Positions 15,595 through 23,235 of a DNA stretch of 36,270 nucleotides are shown here, piece after piece; position 1 is the first letter of the stretch, and the number at the start of each line of letters is the position of its first letter. A program made the position numbers and the translations under genes. The stretch is from a virus, in IMG/VR virus record IMGVR_UViG_3300013104_000365, positions 1-36,270 of that record; one strand, written 5' to 3'. Under the pieces are notes generated by a model. It saw nothing but the letters and a program-made list of their open reading frames with translations, had not been told where the DNA came from and did not search any database.

Positions 15595-15603
15595 GAGATT
15601 CCC

Positions 15604-15795
15604 ATGCCTTTTAAATATCAGGCACCCGAAGGTTATAAACCCACTAAAGTTGTTATTGCTGGTCAAAACCTCGATATCAAAAACGGCGTTTTAGAATCCG
15701 ATAATGACATTATCCATATTTTAAAGCCCTTAGGTTTTGAGCGTTTTGTCGAAGTGGTTGAGCCAAAGAAATCGACAGCCTCTGCTAAAGAGTAA
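15604..15795 (+). CDS. Hypothetical protein, 63 aa, in connector module
   Basis: Starts MPFKYQAPEGYKPTKVVIAG, with AGGAG upstream. A short two-strand module (VVIAGQNLDIKNGVLESDND) with an acidic/Lys C-terminal tail. Proteins of this kind often follow the DUF4054 gene in siphophages. Function unknown; a small structural or chaperone protein is possible. Confidence 0.65.
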   Translation: MPFKYQAPEGYKPTKVVIAGQNLDIKNGVLESDNDIIHILKPLGFERFVEVVEPKKSTASAKE

Positions 15796-15802
15796 TTAAG
15801 CT

Positions 15803-16285
15803 ATGAGCGATTATCGTGTTGATAGCCAAGTCAACTTTGATGAGATGAATGATCGCGTTAGGTTTGAAATAAGACGCACGATTAACGCTCTTACTTTGCG
15901 CTTACAGCGGATTGTTCAAGAAGACATGTTGAGTGGTCAAAGGCTGAATGTACAGTCTGGCCGCTTACGTGGATCCGTTTCATCTAAGGTGGATGAGGAT
16001 AAGGATTCGATTGAGGGAACCGTGGGAGCTGGTGGTGCTTTGGTTCCTTACACTTTTGCTCATGAGTTTGGCTTAAATGGTTCGATGGGGGTTAAGGCTC
16101 ACCTTAGGACAATTAAACAAGCTTTTGGCCGACCTATATCACCGGTACAAGTCAATATTAAAGCTCATTCAAGGAACGTTCGTTTTAGAGAGTTACGCTT
16201 CATGCGTGATTCACTGGATATCGTGGCCAAGATTGTGCCGAAAAATATTGATGCAGCAATTGAGCGGGGTTTAGCAAGTGGATAG
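15803..16285 (+). CDS. HK97 gp10-like tail completion protein
   Basis: 160 residues. An N-terminal helix (RVRFEIRRTINALTLRLQRI) is followed by the gp10 signature: SGQRLNVQSGRLRGSVSSKV and later YTFAHEFGLNGS. HK97 gp10-family proteins act at the neck when the tail joins the head. It overlaps the following gene by eight bases. Normal length for the family. Confidence 0.8.
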   Translation: MSDYRVDSQVNFDEMNDRVRFEIRRTINALTLRLQRIVQEDMLSGQRLNVQSGRLRGSVSSKVDEDKDSIEGTVGAGGALVPYTFAHEFGLNGSMGVKAHLRTIKQAFGRPISPVQVNIKAHSRNVRFRELRFMRDSLDIVAKIVPKNIDAAIERGLASG

Positions 16286-16721
16286 CGAAGCAATCTATCA
16301 AGCGTTGTTTGATCGGTTAAGTACAAATGTAGAAGGATTGATTACGATAAGCCGCCGTTTACGTCACTTTAACCATGTGACAGCAGAGCAGCGCCCAGCC
16401 ATGTTTATTACTCAAGGTAATCAACAGGAAGTACCAGTACATGGTTTAGATTCAAAAGTTGAACTAGCTGCTGAGGTTTATCTCTATATCCATGAGTCGG
16501 ACACTGCAAAGCCTCCATCATCACAGATGAATATCTTTATTGATCGTGTACGTGAAGCAATAAAACCAGAACATCCAGAATTTAGCGAATATCAGACCTT
16601 AGGTGGTTTGGTAGAGCACTGCTGGATTGAAGGCACGATAGAAGTATATGAAGCAGTAGAAAACATGCTGGATGATCAGGCGATTGCAATTATCCCTATT
16701 CGGATCCTCACAACCAATTAA
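16278..16721 (+). CDS. Probable tail terminator protein
   Basis: 147 residues, GTG start overlapping the preceding gene. The alpha/beta pattern (IYQALFDRLSTNV, AAEVYLYIHESDT, FIDRVREAIKPEHPE, AIAIIPIRILT) agrees with lambda gpU-like tail terminators, which cap the tail tube and bind the neck. The assignment rests on position between the gp10-like gene and the tail tube gene and on fold-like pattern, not on a clear motif. Confidence 0.7.
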   Translation: MDSEAIYQALFDRLSTNVEGLITISRRLRHFNHVTAEQRPAMFITQGNQQEVPVHGLDSKVELAAEVYLYIHESDTAKPPSSQMNIFIDRVREAIKPEHPEFSEYQTLGGLVEHCWIEGTIEVYEAVENMLDDQAIAIIPIRILTTN

Positions 16722-16739
16722 CAAAACATTCATTTTATG

Positions 16740-16759
16740 ACCGCCTCAATGGCGGTTTT
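16740..16759 (+). terminator. Rho-independent terminator
   Basis: ACCGCC pairs with GGCGGT around a five-base loop, followed by a short T-run, just before the tail tube gene. Confidence 0.65.
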
Positions 16760-16783
16760 GTCATTTTAGAGAGGTCAAAATAA

Positions 16784-17551
16784 ATGGCTCAATATTTATT
16801 TGGTGCCGGCAAGATCTTTGCTACACCGATTCAAGATGTTTATGGGCAACCGATTAGTAATCCTACACCAGTTGAAGTAGGAGTATTACAGTCGGTAGGT
16901 GTCGATATCAGTTTCGATTTAAAGGAACTCTATGGTCGTGGACAGTTCGCCGTTGATGCTGCACGTGGTAAAGGCTCAATTAAAGGTAAAGCATCTTTCG
17001 GGCGTATAAATGGAACCTTGTTAAATTCTATTTTCTTTGGCGGTGTAGTTGCTGAAGGAGGGATTGAGACAGTATCCCAAACCATTAATGGTGAAACTAT
17101 TCAAACAGGCGGCTTGGTTACACCTGTAGTTCCAAATGCTGGCACTTTTGTTAAGGATTTAGGTGTTACAGACGGAAAGGCCATTCCACTTAAACGTGTG
17201 GCGTCAGCACCAGTGGCAGGGCAATACAGCGTAGATGCTGCAACTGGTGCATATACTTTTGCAACGGCGGATGTTGGGAAAGTAGTTTTTATCAGCTTCC
17301 GATATTCGGCAACGGTAGCAGGCGGTAAGTCAATTACCGTGTCTAACTTAGACATGGGTTATACACCTGAGTTTGCATTAGATCTGCAACGTGATTACAA
17401 GGGCAAATTCATGCACATGAATTTCTACCGTTGTACCAGTAACAAGCTTGGGTTCAGTTCAAAACAGGACGATTACGACATTCCTGAGTTTGAATTCCAG
17501 CCTATGGCTGATGATCTCAACCGTGTCTTCAAAATCGATTTATCGGAGTAA
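16784..17551 (+). CDS. Major tail tube protein
   Basis: 255 residues. Begins MAQYLFGAGKIFATPIQDVY. Beta-rich throughout, with QSVGVDISFDLKELYGRGQF near the N-terminus and ITVSNLDMGYTPEFALDLQR towards the C-terminus, typical of tail tube proteins. An insertion of about 80 residues (AEGGIETVSQTINGETIQTG to VGKVVFISFRYSA) looks like an Ig-like decoration domain inside the chain. The tail assembly chaperone follows after six bases, as in lambda V-G. Confidence 0.75.
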   Translation: MAQYLFGAGKIFATPIQDVYGQPISNPTPVEVGVLQSVGVDISFDLKELYGRGQFAVDAARGKGSIKGKASFGRINGTLLNSIFFGGVVAEGGIETVSQTINGETIQTGGLVTPVVPNAGTFVKDLGVTDGKAIPLKRVASAPVAGQYSVDAATGAYTFATADVGKVVFISFRYSATVAGGKSITVSNLDMGYTPEFALDLQRDYKGKFMHMNFYRCTSNKLGFSSKQDDYDIPEFEFQPMADDLNRVFKIDLSE

Positions 17552-17557
17552 TACCAA

Positions 17558-17872
17558 ATGCAATTTAAGCAAGTTGAAAACCCTCGAGGCTCTACAGTTC
17601 TTGTAGATGGTCAGCCATTTGTTTTTGCTCCATTGTCTCTTGGTGCGGTTGAAAAACTATTGCCGGCACTTCAATCATTCAAGCCAGATGATGTCGGCAC
17701 TGTGATTGATGTGGCACACAAATCCTTGAAGCGAAATTACCCCGACATTACTCGTGATGATGTTGCAGAAATGCTATTTATGGATCAGCTCACAGAAGTG
17801 ATGGAAGCTGTAATGTCTGTGTCTGGTCTTAAAGGAAATGATGACGGCGCTGCAGGTGACTCGGGGGAATAG
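17558..17872 (+). CDS. Tail assembly chaperone, G-like product
   Basis: 104 residues, MQFKQVENPRGSTVLVDGQP. A small N-terminal beta part is followed by helices (SLGAVEKLLPALQSFKPDDV, VAEMLFMDQLTEVMEAVMSV). It is the shorter form of the chaperone pair that coats the tape measure protein before tube polymerisation. Its last sense codons are TCG GGG GAA before TAG 17870-17872. A run of five G (17863-17867) lets the ribosome slip by -1 into the frame of the next piece (see finding). Confidence 0.75.
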   Translation: MQFKQVENPRGSTVLVDGQPFVFAPLSLGAVEKLLPALQSFKPDDVGTVIDVAHKSLKRNYPDITRDDVAEMLFMDQLTEVMEAVMSVSGLKGNDDGAAGDSGE

Positions 17873-18135
17873 ACTGGGAGGAGCTGTACACGCATTTAGT
17901 GCTGACCATGGGTAAAGATTACGACTATGTGCGTGATGAAATGGATCTACCTAGATTAAGAGCATTAAGTGCGTATCAGCAAAGTAATCCTCCCGCACAT
18001 ATAGGAATACAACGTCTTTGTCGTATTTTAGAAGCTTTCATGGGAATTGAGGAAAGTGATCCTATTAAGACAATATCCAATGATGATGAGGACGATATGC
18101 TAGAAGTCTTAGAAAGTTTCCCGCAGGGTGGTTAA
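17860..18135 (+). CDS. Tail assembly chaperone, T-like extension reached by -1 frameshift
   Basis: The -1 frame is open from 17860 to the stop at 18133-18135. After a slip at GGG 17864-17866, reading continues GIDWEELYTHLVLTMGKDYD, then VRDEMDLPRLRALSAYQQ and IGIQRLCRILEAFMG. No plausible independent start has good ribosome spacing: GTG 17899 lies about 16 bases after GGAGGAG. The conserved-looking residues upstream of that GTG (DWEELYTHL) argue that they are translated. The fused chain would be about 192 residues, G-T like in lambda. This entry covers the open region, not an independent gene. Confidence 0.75.
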   Translation, partial: LGGIDWEELYTHLVLTMGKDYDYVRDEMDLPRLRALSAYQQSNPPAHIGIQRLCRILEAFMGIEESDPIKTISNDDEDDMLEVLESFPQGG

Positions 18136-18195
18136 GGCCGCCCTTATATTTTTAATGTGACATTAAGTAACCAGTTTGTTAGATTGTACGAACTT

Positions 18196-18201
18196 TATAA
18201 T
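18196..18201 (+). promoter_or_regulatory. Promoter of the TM2 moron (-10 box)
   Basis: TATAAT is a perfect -10. A TTGTTA at 18176-18181 is only 14 bases upstream, short for a -35. A start about seven bases later would precede the RBS (GGTGA) and ATG 18215. Confidence 0.5.
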
Positions 18202-18214
18202 AATTGGTGAAATT

Positions 18215-18520
18215 ATGACTCAAACAAAATTTTGTTATGCCTGTGGCCAACAAATTGATGTTCGTGCAGAAATTTGCCCTAAATGTGGTGTAAGACAGCA
18301 AGATGTTAGAATCACTGGGCAAAAAAGTAAGGTGGCTGCTGGCGTATTTGCTTTGCTACTAGGTGGGTTTGGGGCTCATAAATTCTATTTGGGTAGAGTT
18401 GGCCAAGGTATCTTGTATCTTATTTTCTGCTGGACCTTTATTCCGGCAATTGTTGCCTTTATCGAAGGTATCCTTTATCTCTGTAGTTCAGATGAAGATT
18501 TTGCAAAAAAATATGGCTAA
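18215..18520 (+). CDS. TM2-domain membrane protein with zinc ribbon (moron)
   Basis: 101 residues. ATG 18215, behind GGTGA, is preferred over an upstream in-frame start that would overlap the promoter. An N-terminal zinc ribbon has two CxxC knuckles (FCYACGQQIDV and ICPKCGVRQ). A TM2 domain follows: AAGVFALLLGGFGAHKFYLG, then GQGILYLIFCWTFIPAIVAF, two TM helices joined by the FGAHKFYLG turn. It sits between the tail chaperone and tape measure genes, a place usually kept free of other genes, with its own -10 box and terminator. It is probably expressed in the lysogen and alters the host membrane; the function of TM2 proteins in phages is not known. Confidence 0.8.
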   Translation: MTQTKFCYACGQQIDVRAEICPKCGVRQQDVRITGQKSKVAAGVFALLLGGFGAHKFYLGRVGQGILYLIFCWTFIPAIVAFIEGILYLCSSDEDFAKKYG

Positions 18521-18545
18521 TTAATTTGCCATAATCAACTTTATA

Positions 18546-18572
18546 AAGCCTTGCAATCGCAAGGCTTTTTTA
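18546..18572 (+). terminator. Terminator of the TM2 moron
   Basis: AAGCCTTGC pairs perfectly with GCAAGGCTT around AATC, followed by a T-run. Confidence 0.85.
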
Positions 18573-18581
18573 TTTCTCCAT

Positions 18582-18605
18582 AGCTCCTCTAAAGGGGCTT
18601 TTTTT
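18582..18605 (+). terminator. Second hairpin before tape measure gene
   Basis: AGCTCC pairs with GGGGCT (one G-T) around TCTAAA, followed by seven T residues. Weaker than the preceding one. Confidence 0.55.
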
Positions 18606-18622
18606 ATGCCTGTGAGGAAGTT

Positions 18623-21600
18623 ATGGCAAACAATAACCGTGTTGAAGTACATGTCGGCGCCAAGACCTCTGAACTAAAAGAGGGAATGAAAGATGCAGAA
18701 AAAATAGTATCAGAATCATCAAAAAAAATTGAAAACACCAGCGAAAGTATAGATCTTAAAATTGATGTATCAGGCATGCGTTCTGAACTTAATAATTTTG
18801 CTAATAACATTTCAGATAAGTTTAAAACGGTTGGCAATGACATTAAAGAATCTTTAACAGGTGGCTTTTCACTCATTAAAGGCGGTTTTCTTTTAGGTAT
18901 TGGAGAAGAAATAGCAAGAACGGCTGCTGAAGCAATTAGTGCAATACCTGAATTAGTGTCTGCGGTTGGCAAAGCCTCAAAAGAAATTGAAATTCAATCA
19001 CGTTTAGCAAATGCTAATACTACTGAGTTTCAGGAGTGGGCTTTTGCAGCAGGAAAGGTAAATGTAGAGCAAGATAAACTTTCGGACATCATGAAAGATG
19101 TAAACGATAAGTTTGGTGACTTCATGCAAACGGGCGGCGGGGAAATGGCTGATTTCTTTGAAAAGATTGCCCCTAAAGTAGGAGTTACTGCTAAGGAGTT
19201 TCAAGGATTATCAGGACCGCAGATTCTTGAGAAATATTACCAGACCTTACAAAAGGCTAATGTCTCACAGGCTGAAATGACCTTCTACATGGAGGCAATT
19301 GCGAATGATGCGACATTGTTAGGACCTTTACTTGATAACAATGCAGAAAAATTAAAAGAGTACGCAAAACAAGCTCACGACCTAGGTGTCATTATGAGCA
19401 CTGAAGCCATGCAGTCTACTAAGGAGTTCAATACTGCTTTAGGAACAATAGAATCTACGTTGCAAGGTGTAATGACTCGCATGGCGGCACAAGCGGCACC
19501 GGCATTAACAGATCTTGCAAATAGATTTTTGACTTTTGCAGTCGAATCTAAAGAAGGTATTGATGATTCGATAAAGTCAATTATTGGAATTTTTGAAAGT
19601 CTATTTGGTATTGTTGGTGAAATCTTTAATACCATTGGGGGCATTTGGAAAGATTTAACTAGTGATATTGGGGATGGTTCAATATCACAAATTGGCTTCA
19701 TGGATGCTGTATCAGTAGCTTTAAGAGCTTTAGGTATTGTTGCAACAGGTTTACAGGTTGCTATTCAATCTGCATTTGCAATTATCCGAGCTGTGGTGGT
19801 TACAGTTTGCCAAGCCTTAATCATTGCATTTAATGGCCTCATGGCTGGATTTGACATGGTACGCAACACCATTCAGTTCGGTTTAGATGTACTTCAAGTT
19901 AAATTTCAAACCTTCGGTAGTGTCGTTAATAATATTCTTCACTTCAATTTCTCAGGTGCCAAGTCTGCATGGGAGGGTGGTTTATCTCAGCTAGGTGGTA
20001 TTACTGAACGTTATACCAACCAAATGAAAGGCCGAATGAATGACCTTAAGAACTCATGGAACAGCGGGGCAACAACAGCGGCAAATTCACTTGTTACGGC
20101 TGGACAAAGGATTCTTGATGTTACTTCTGCCGGTGGCAAAAAAATTACCAACTATGTTTATAAGGATCCTACAAAACAAATAGAAACACCAAGTGCGCCA
20201 AAATTGGGTATTGGTGCTCCACCACCAAGTATTAATAAGGGTATCGGTACTGGTGTAAAAGATGACAAGGGTGGATCTAAGGCATCGGCTAAATCTAAAG
20301 CTGAGCAAGAGGCTAAAGAGCGTCAACGACAAGCTGAGCAGGCTGCTAAAGCACTCGCTGATATTCGGTATAAATATGCATCCGAAGAAAAGAAAGTCGC
20401 TTTAGATCTTCAGAAGGCATTAGATGAGATTGAAAAATCTAAGATGACTGCTGATGAAAAAGCCGCTGCAAAAGTCAAAGCCGAAAAGGATGCTTCAGAC
20501 AAGATTATAGCTATTCGTTTAAAAGAGTTTGAGGACTACAAGAAAGCTCGTGAAGAACAGATCGACAACTATCAACAACAAGCACAACGCTTGTATGAAA
20601 TTGAAGCGGCACGGATCCAAGCCGAATATGATGCAAAGAAAATTTCTAATGTTCGCAAGGTTCAATTAGAGAAGCAGCTCGAAGATCAATTACGTGAAAT
20701 TAAACGGCAAGGACTTTTAGAACGTCTGGCACTTGAGAACGAGCAAACTGGCATTACGGGCAAACAGGGCAATCAAAACCAAATCACAAACAATATGTCT
20801 GATTTAGAGTCAGATCAGAAAGTTTCTGACACTAAGTCTATGGGCTTAATTAGTGATGCGGAAATGAAAGACTTTGAGGCTAAGTTCGGCGGATTCACCT
20901 CTCGACTTGCAAACCTTTGGGATCAGGGCATTCAATCACTTATGAATGGCACCTTGACTTGGAGTAATGCAACTAAAGCGGTGCTAGCTGACATGGGCGC
21001 ATTTGCCCTGCAATCGGCTACTAAAGAGCTCCAAGGCTGGCTGAGAATCCAAGCGATAAAGTTAGCCCGAAAACTTGGTTTCGTGGGTGCTGAAACGGCT
21101 GCCGAGGCTTCTGGCCAAGCGGCTCAAACGGGGGCAACAATCGCTGGTGAAGCAACTCGTACCAGTGTTACAGCTGCTGGTGGTTTAGCTCGATTGGGCC
21201 TTAAGGCTGCCGAGGCTATCAAGGGCATCATGATGTCGGCTTGGGAAGCGATGGCGGGTGCATTTAAAGCCATGGTTGCCATTCCATACATTGGACCAAT
21301 TCTCGCCGTCGGTGCCGGTGCTGCTGCATTTGGTTTAGTGGCAGGCTTAGCTGGCAAGATTAAATCTGCTCGAGGCGGTTATGACATTCCATCCGGTGTG
21401 AATCCAGTTACTCAGCTACATGAAGATGAGATGGTTTTACCTTCACAACATGCAAATACCATTCGTGAAATGGGCAAAGCCATGCGTAGTGGTGCAAGTT
21501 TCGGAGCAGCCGCAGCGGCTGAAGGTGGGGGTGCTGGTCCAACAATTCATATTAGCGCTGTAGATGCTAGGAGCATTGAGCGGTTATTAAAAAATAATGG

Positions 21601-21661
21601 TCGTGCAGTCGCTAGCGGCTTACACAGCTATGTTCGTGGCTTTGGTAAAAATGGTAAGTAA
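18623..21661 (+). CDS. Tape measure protein
   Basis: 1012 residues. The length would give a tail of roughly 150 nm by the usual 1.5 angstrom per residue rule. N-terminal 110 residues helical (SELKEGMKDAEKIVSESSKK). Hydrophobic segments at about 360-420 (ALGIVATGLQVAIQSAFAII) and near the C-terminus (AIPYIGPILAVGAGAAAFGL) are typical of proteins that insert into the host membrane during DNA ejection. Residues about 540-700 form a long charged coiled coil (AKSKAEQEAKERQRQAEQAA). It ends with a histidine/serine-rich part and VRGFGKNGK. It follows the chaperone pair with only the TM2 moron in between. No lytic transglycosylase or peptidase motif was seen. Confidence 0.9.
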   Translation: MANNNRVEVHVGAKTSELKEGMKDAEKIVSESSKKIENTSESIDLKIDVSGMRSELNNFANNISDKFKTVGNDIKESLTGGFSLIKGGFLLGIGEEIARTAAEAISAIPELVSAVGKASKEIEIQSRLANANTTEFQEWAFAAGKVNVEQDKLSDIMKDVNDKFGDFMQTGGGEMADFFEKIAPKVGVTAKEFQGLSGPQILEKYYQTLQKANVSQAEMTFYMEAIANDATLLGPLLDNNAEKLKEYAKQAHDLGVIMSTEAMQSTKEFNTALGTIESTLQGVMTRMAAQAAPALTDLANRFLTFAVESKEGIDDSIKSIIGIFESLFGIVGEIFNTIGGIWKDLTSDIGDGSISQIGFMDAVSVALRALGIVATGLQVAIQSAFAIIRAVVVTVCQALIIAFNGLMAGFDMVRNTIQFGLDVLQVKFQTFGSVVNNILHFNFSGAKSAWEGGLSQLGGITERYTNQMKGRMNDLKNSWNSGATTAANSLVTAGQRILDVTSAGGKKITNYVYKDPTKQIETPSAPKLGIGAPPPSINKGIGTGVKDDKGGSKASAKSKAEQEAKERQRQAEQAAKALADIRYKYASEEKKVALDLQKALDEIEKSKMTADEKAAAKVKAEKDASDKIIAIRLKEFEDYKKAREEQIDNYQQQAQRLYEIEAARIQAEYDAKKISNVRKVQLEKQLEDQLREIKRQGLLERLALENEQTGITGKQGNQNQITNNMSDLESDQKVSDTKSMGLISDAEMKDFEAKFGGFTSRLANLWDQGIQSLMNGTLTWSNATKAVLADMGAFALQSATKELQGWLRIQAIKLARKLGFVGAETAAEASGQAAQTGATIAGEATRTSVTAAGGLARLGLKAAEAIKGIMMSAWEAMAGAFKAMVAIPYIGPILAVGAGAAAFGLVAGLAGKIKSARGGYDIPSGVNPVTQLHEDEMVLPSQHANTIREMGKAMRSGASFGAAAAAEGGGAGPTIHISAVDARSIERLLKNNGRAVASGLHSYVRGFGKNGK

Positions 21662-21671
21662 GGAGGTATAA

Positions 21672-22325
21672 GTGTCAAACGTATTATTTCCAGAATTACC
21701 CGGTCTTGAATGGGATGCCTCATTAACACCCATGTTCAATACCAAGATCATGACTTCAATTAATGGCCGAGAACTCCGAGCGAGTTTTCAGGCCACACCA
21801 AAATATGAAATCTCGTTGTCTTACGCATTTTTGCGGGAAAATAAGGGGAGAAAGGAATTGCAGCAACTACTAGGGTTTTATCTAGAACGCCGTGGGGCCT
21901 TTGATTCATTTCTTTATAAGATGCCTGAGGATAATGAGTTTAGCTGTACCTTTGTTGGTGATGGGGCTACAACCTCATTTCAGCTTTATAAGGATATGTA
22001 TACAAGTCAATTGCCACTGGGAAATACCGAAGAGCAAATTGTCGGTGAAGTAGATCCTAGTATGTGGAATCAGGTACCAGTTAAAACCATGTGGAATTCT
22101 AACCAAGAGAAGTTGATGTGGAATACCGCATCGGCACAGGTAACTAGTGACGGCAAATACATACTTTCACAACCGATTGAGGAGGGTATAGAAGTAACTG
22201 TAACGGGTACTTTCTATTACCGATGCCGCTTTAAAGATGACACCCAGCAGTATGTCAACTTTATGCATAAGTTGTGGAAGGCGAACAAGGTTGAATTAAT
22301 CGGATCTTTAGGAACTAAGATATGA
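21672..22325 (+). CDS. Distal tail protein (DUF2460)
   Basis: 217 residues, GTG start behind AAGGAGG. It shows the DUF2460 pattern: FPELPGLEWDASLTPMFNTK, LSYAFLRENKGRKELQQLLG, FYLERRGAFDSFLYKMPEDN. In gene transfer agents and related siphophages this protein forms the distal tail ring to which the hub attaches. The repeated MWNQVPVKTMWNSNQ and KLMWNT in the middle is an unusual small duplication. It overlaps the next gene by four bases. Confidence 0.82.
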   Translation: MSNVLFPELPGLEWDASLTPMFNTKIMTSINGRELRASFQATPKYEISLSYAFLRENKGRKELQQLLGFYLERRGAFDSFLYKMPEDNEFSCTFVGDGATTSFQLYKDMYTSQLPLGNTEEQIVGEVDPSMWNQVPVKTMWNSNQEKLMWNTASAQVTSDGKYILSQPIEEGIEVTVTGTFYYRCRFKDDTQQYVNFMHKLWKANKVELIGSLGTKI

Positions 22326-23179
22326 GACAAGCATCACCTCAATTAATAGCCTTGTTAGATGCTGATCAGTTCATCATGGCAGATCTATACACCTTCACGA
22401 CCATACAAGGTATTGAGTATCGATATACAAGCTATGATTTTAGCTTGGTGGTTAATGGCAAAGAATTTCTTGCTGATGGTCCAGTCATTAGCCGAGAGGG
22501 AACTAGTCTTTCTTTGGGTATAGAGGTAGACAATCTTTCTATCAAAATTCTGACAAACGAAAGCACTAAATTCGGTGATGTGCCTGTAGCTCAGGCATTT
22601 CATAACGGCGTTTTAGATGGGGCTCGTTTCAAGCTTGAACGAATTTTTATGGATATAAATACTCCTACTGATACAAGTGCCGGCACGTTAATTTTATTTG
22701 AAGGTCGCATTGTTGAGCCCGAACTCGACCGTTATGAAATTAACGCCAGTGTGGTTTCAGAAGTGGATGACTTAAAACTACAGATGCCGAGAAACTTATA
22801 CACACCAGGTTGTTTAAATACCTTGTTTGATAGCGCGTGTGGTCTGCTTAGTGCTGATTTTGCCGTAAATACGACAATTGGTCCGAATAGTACACCTAGT
22901 CGTATTCTTTGTGATTTAAGCCAACCGCAAGGCTGGTTTACTCAAGGTGTTGTAGAGTTTCTAGAAGGTGCGAATGTTGGTATTAAGCGCACCGTCCGCA
23001 TGCATGAAGCAGGTGCATTACTTCTAACTCTACCACTTCTCGACATGCCAGCAATTGGTGAAGCAATTCGGGTTTATCCGGGGTGTGATAAACGACTCGA
23101 TACTTGCACTAATCGATTTAACAATCGTTCGCGGTTCCGCGGTGCACCATTTGTACCGGTTCCAGAAACCTCAATTTAA
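22322..23179 (+). CDS. Baseplate hub-type protein (DUF2163 / BR0599 family)
   Basis: 285 residues. ALLDADQFIMADLYTFTTIQ, then LSLGIEVDNLSIKILT, and a C-terminal cysteine-rich CDKRLDTCTNRFNNRSRFRG with GAPFVPVPE are the marks of the DUF2163/BR0599 family. Together with DUF2460 it forms the tail-tip hub. Cysteines at LYTPGCLNTLFDSACG and the C-terminus could bind an iron-sulphur cluster, as seen in related tail hubs. The start overlaps the previous stop (ATGA). Confidence 0.85.
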   Translation: MRQASPQLIALLDADQFIMADLYTFTTIQGIEYRYTSYDFSLVVNGKEFLADGPVISREGTSLSLGIEVDNLSIKILTNESTKFGDVPVAQAFHNGVLDGARFKLERIFMDINTPTDTSAGTLILFEGRIVEPELDRYEINASVVSEVDDLKLQMPRNLYTPGCLNTLFDSACGLLSADFAVNTTIGPNSTPSRILCDLSQPQGWFTQGVVEFLEGANVGIKRTVRMHEAGALLLTLPLLDMPAIGEAIRVYPGCDKRLDTCTNRFNNRSRFRGAPFVPVPETSI

Positions 23180-23196
23180 CTTATCTAATTTAACCC

Positions 23197-23221
23197 AAGC
23201 CCTGCAAATGCAGGGCTTTTT
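23197..23221 (+). terminator. Rho-independent terminator
   Basis: AAGCCCTGC pairs with GCAGGGCTT around AAAT, followed by T-run, at the junction where the SGNH gene is inserted. Confidence 0.8.
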
Positions 23222-23235
23222 ATTTGGGGATAAAA

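Noticed and set aside
19375-19701. Minus-strand ORF inside the tape measure gene
   Set aside because: Shadow of the tape measure frame, with no promoter or RBS and no protein-like pattern.
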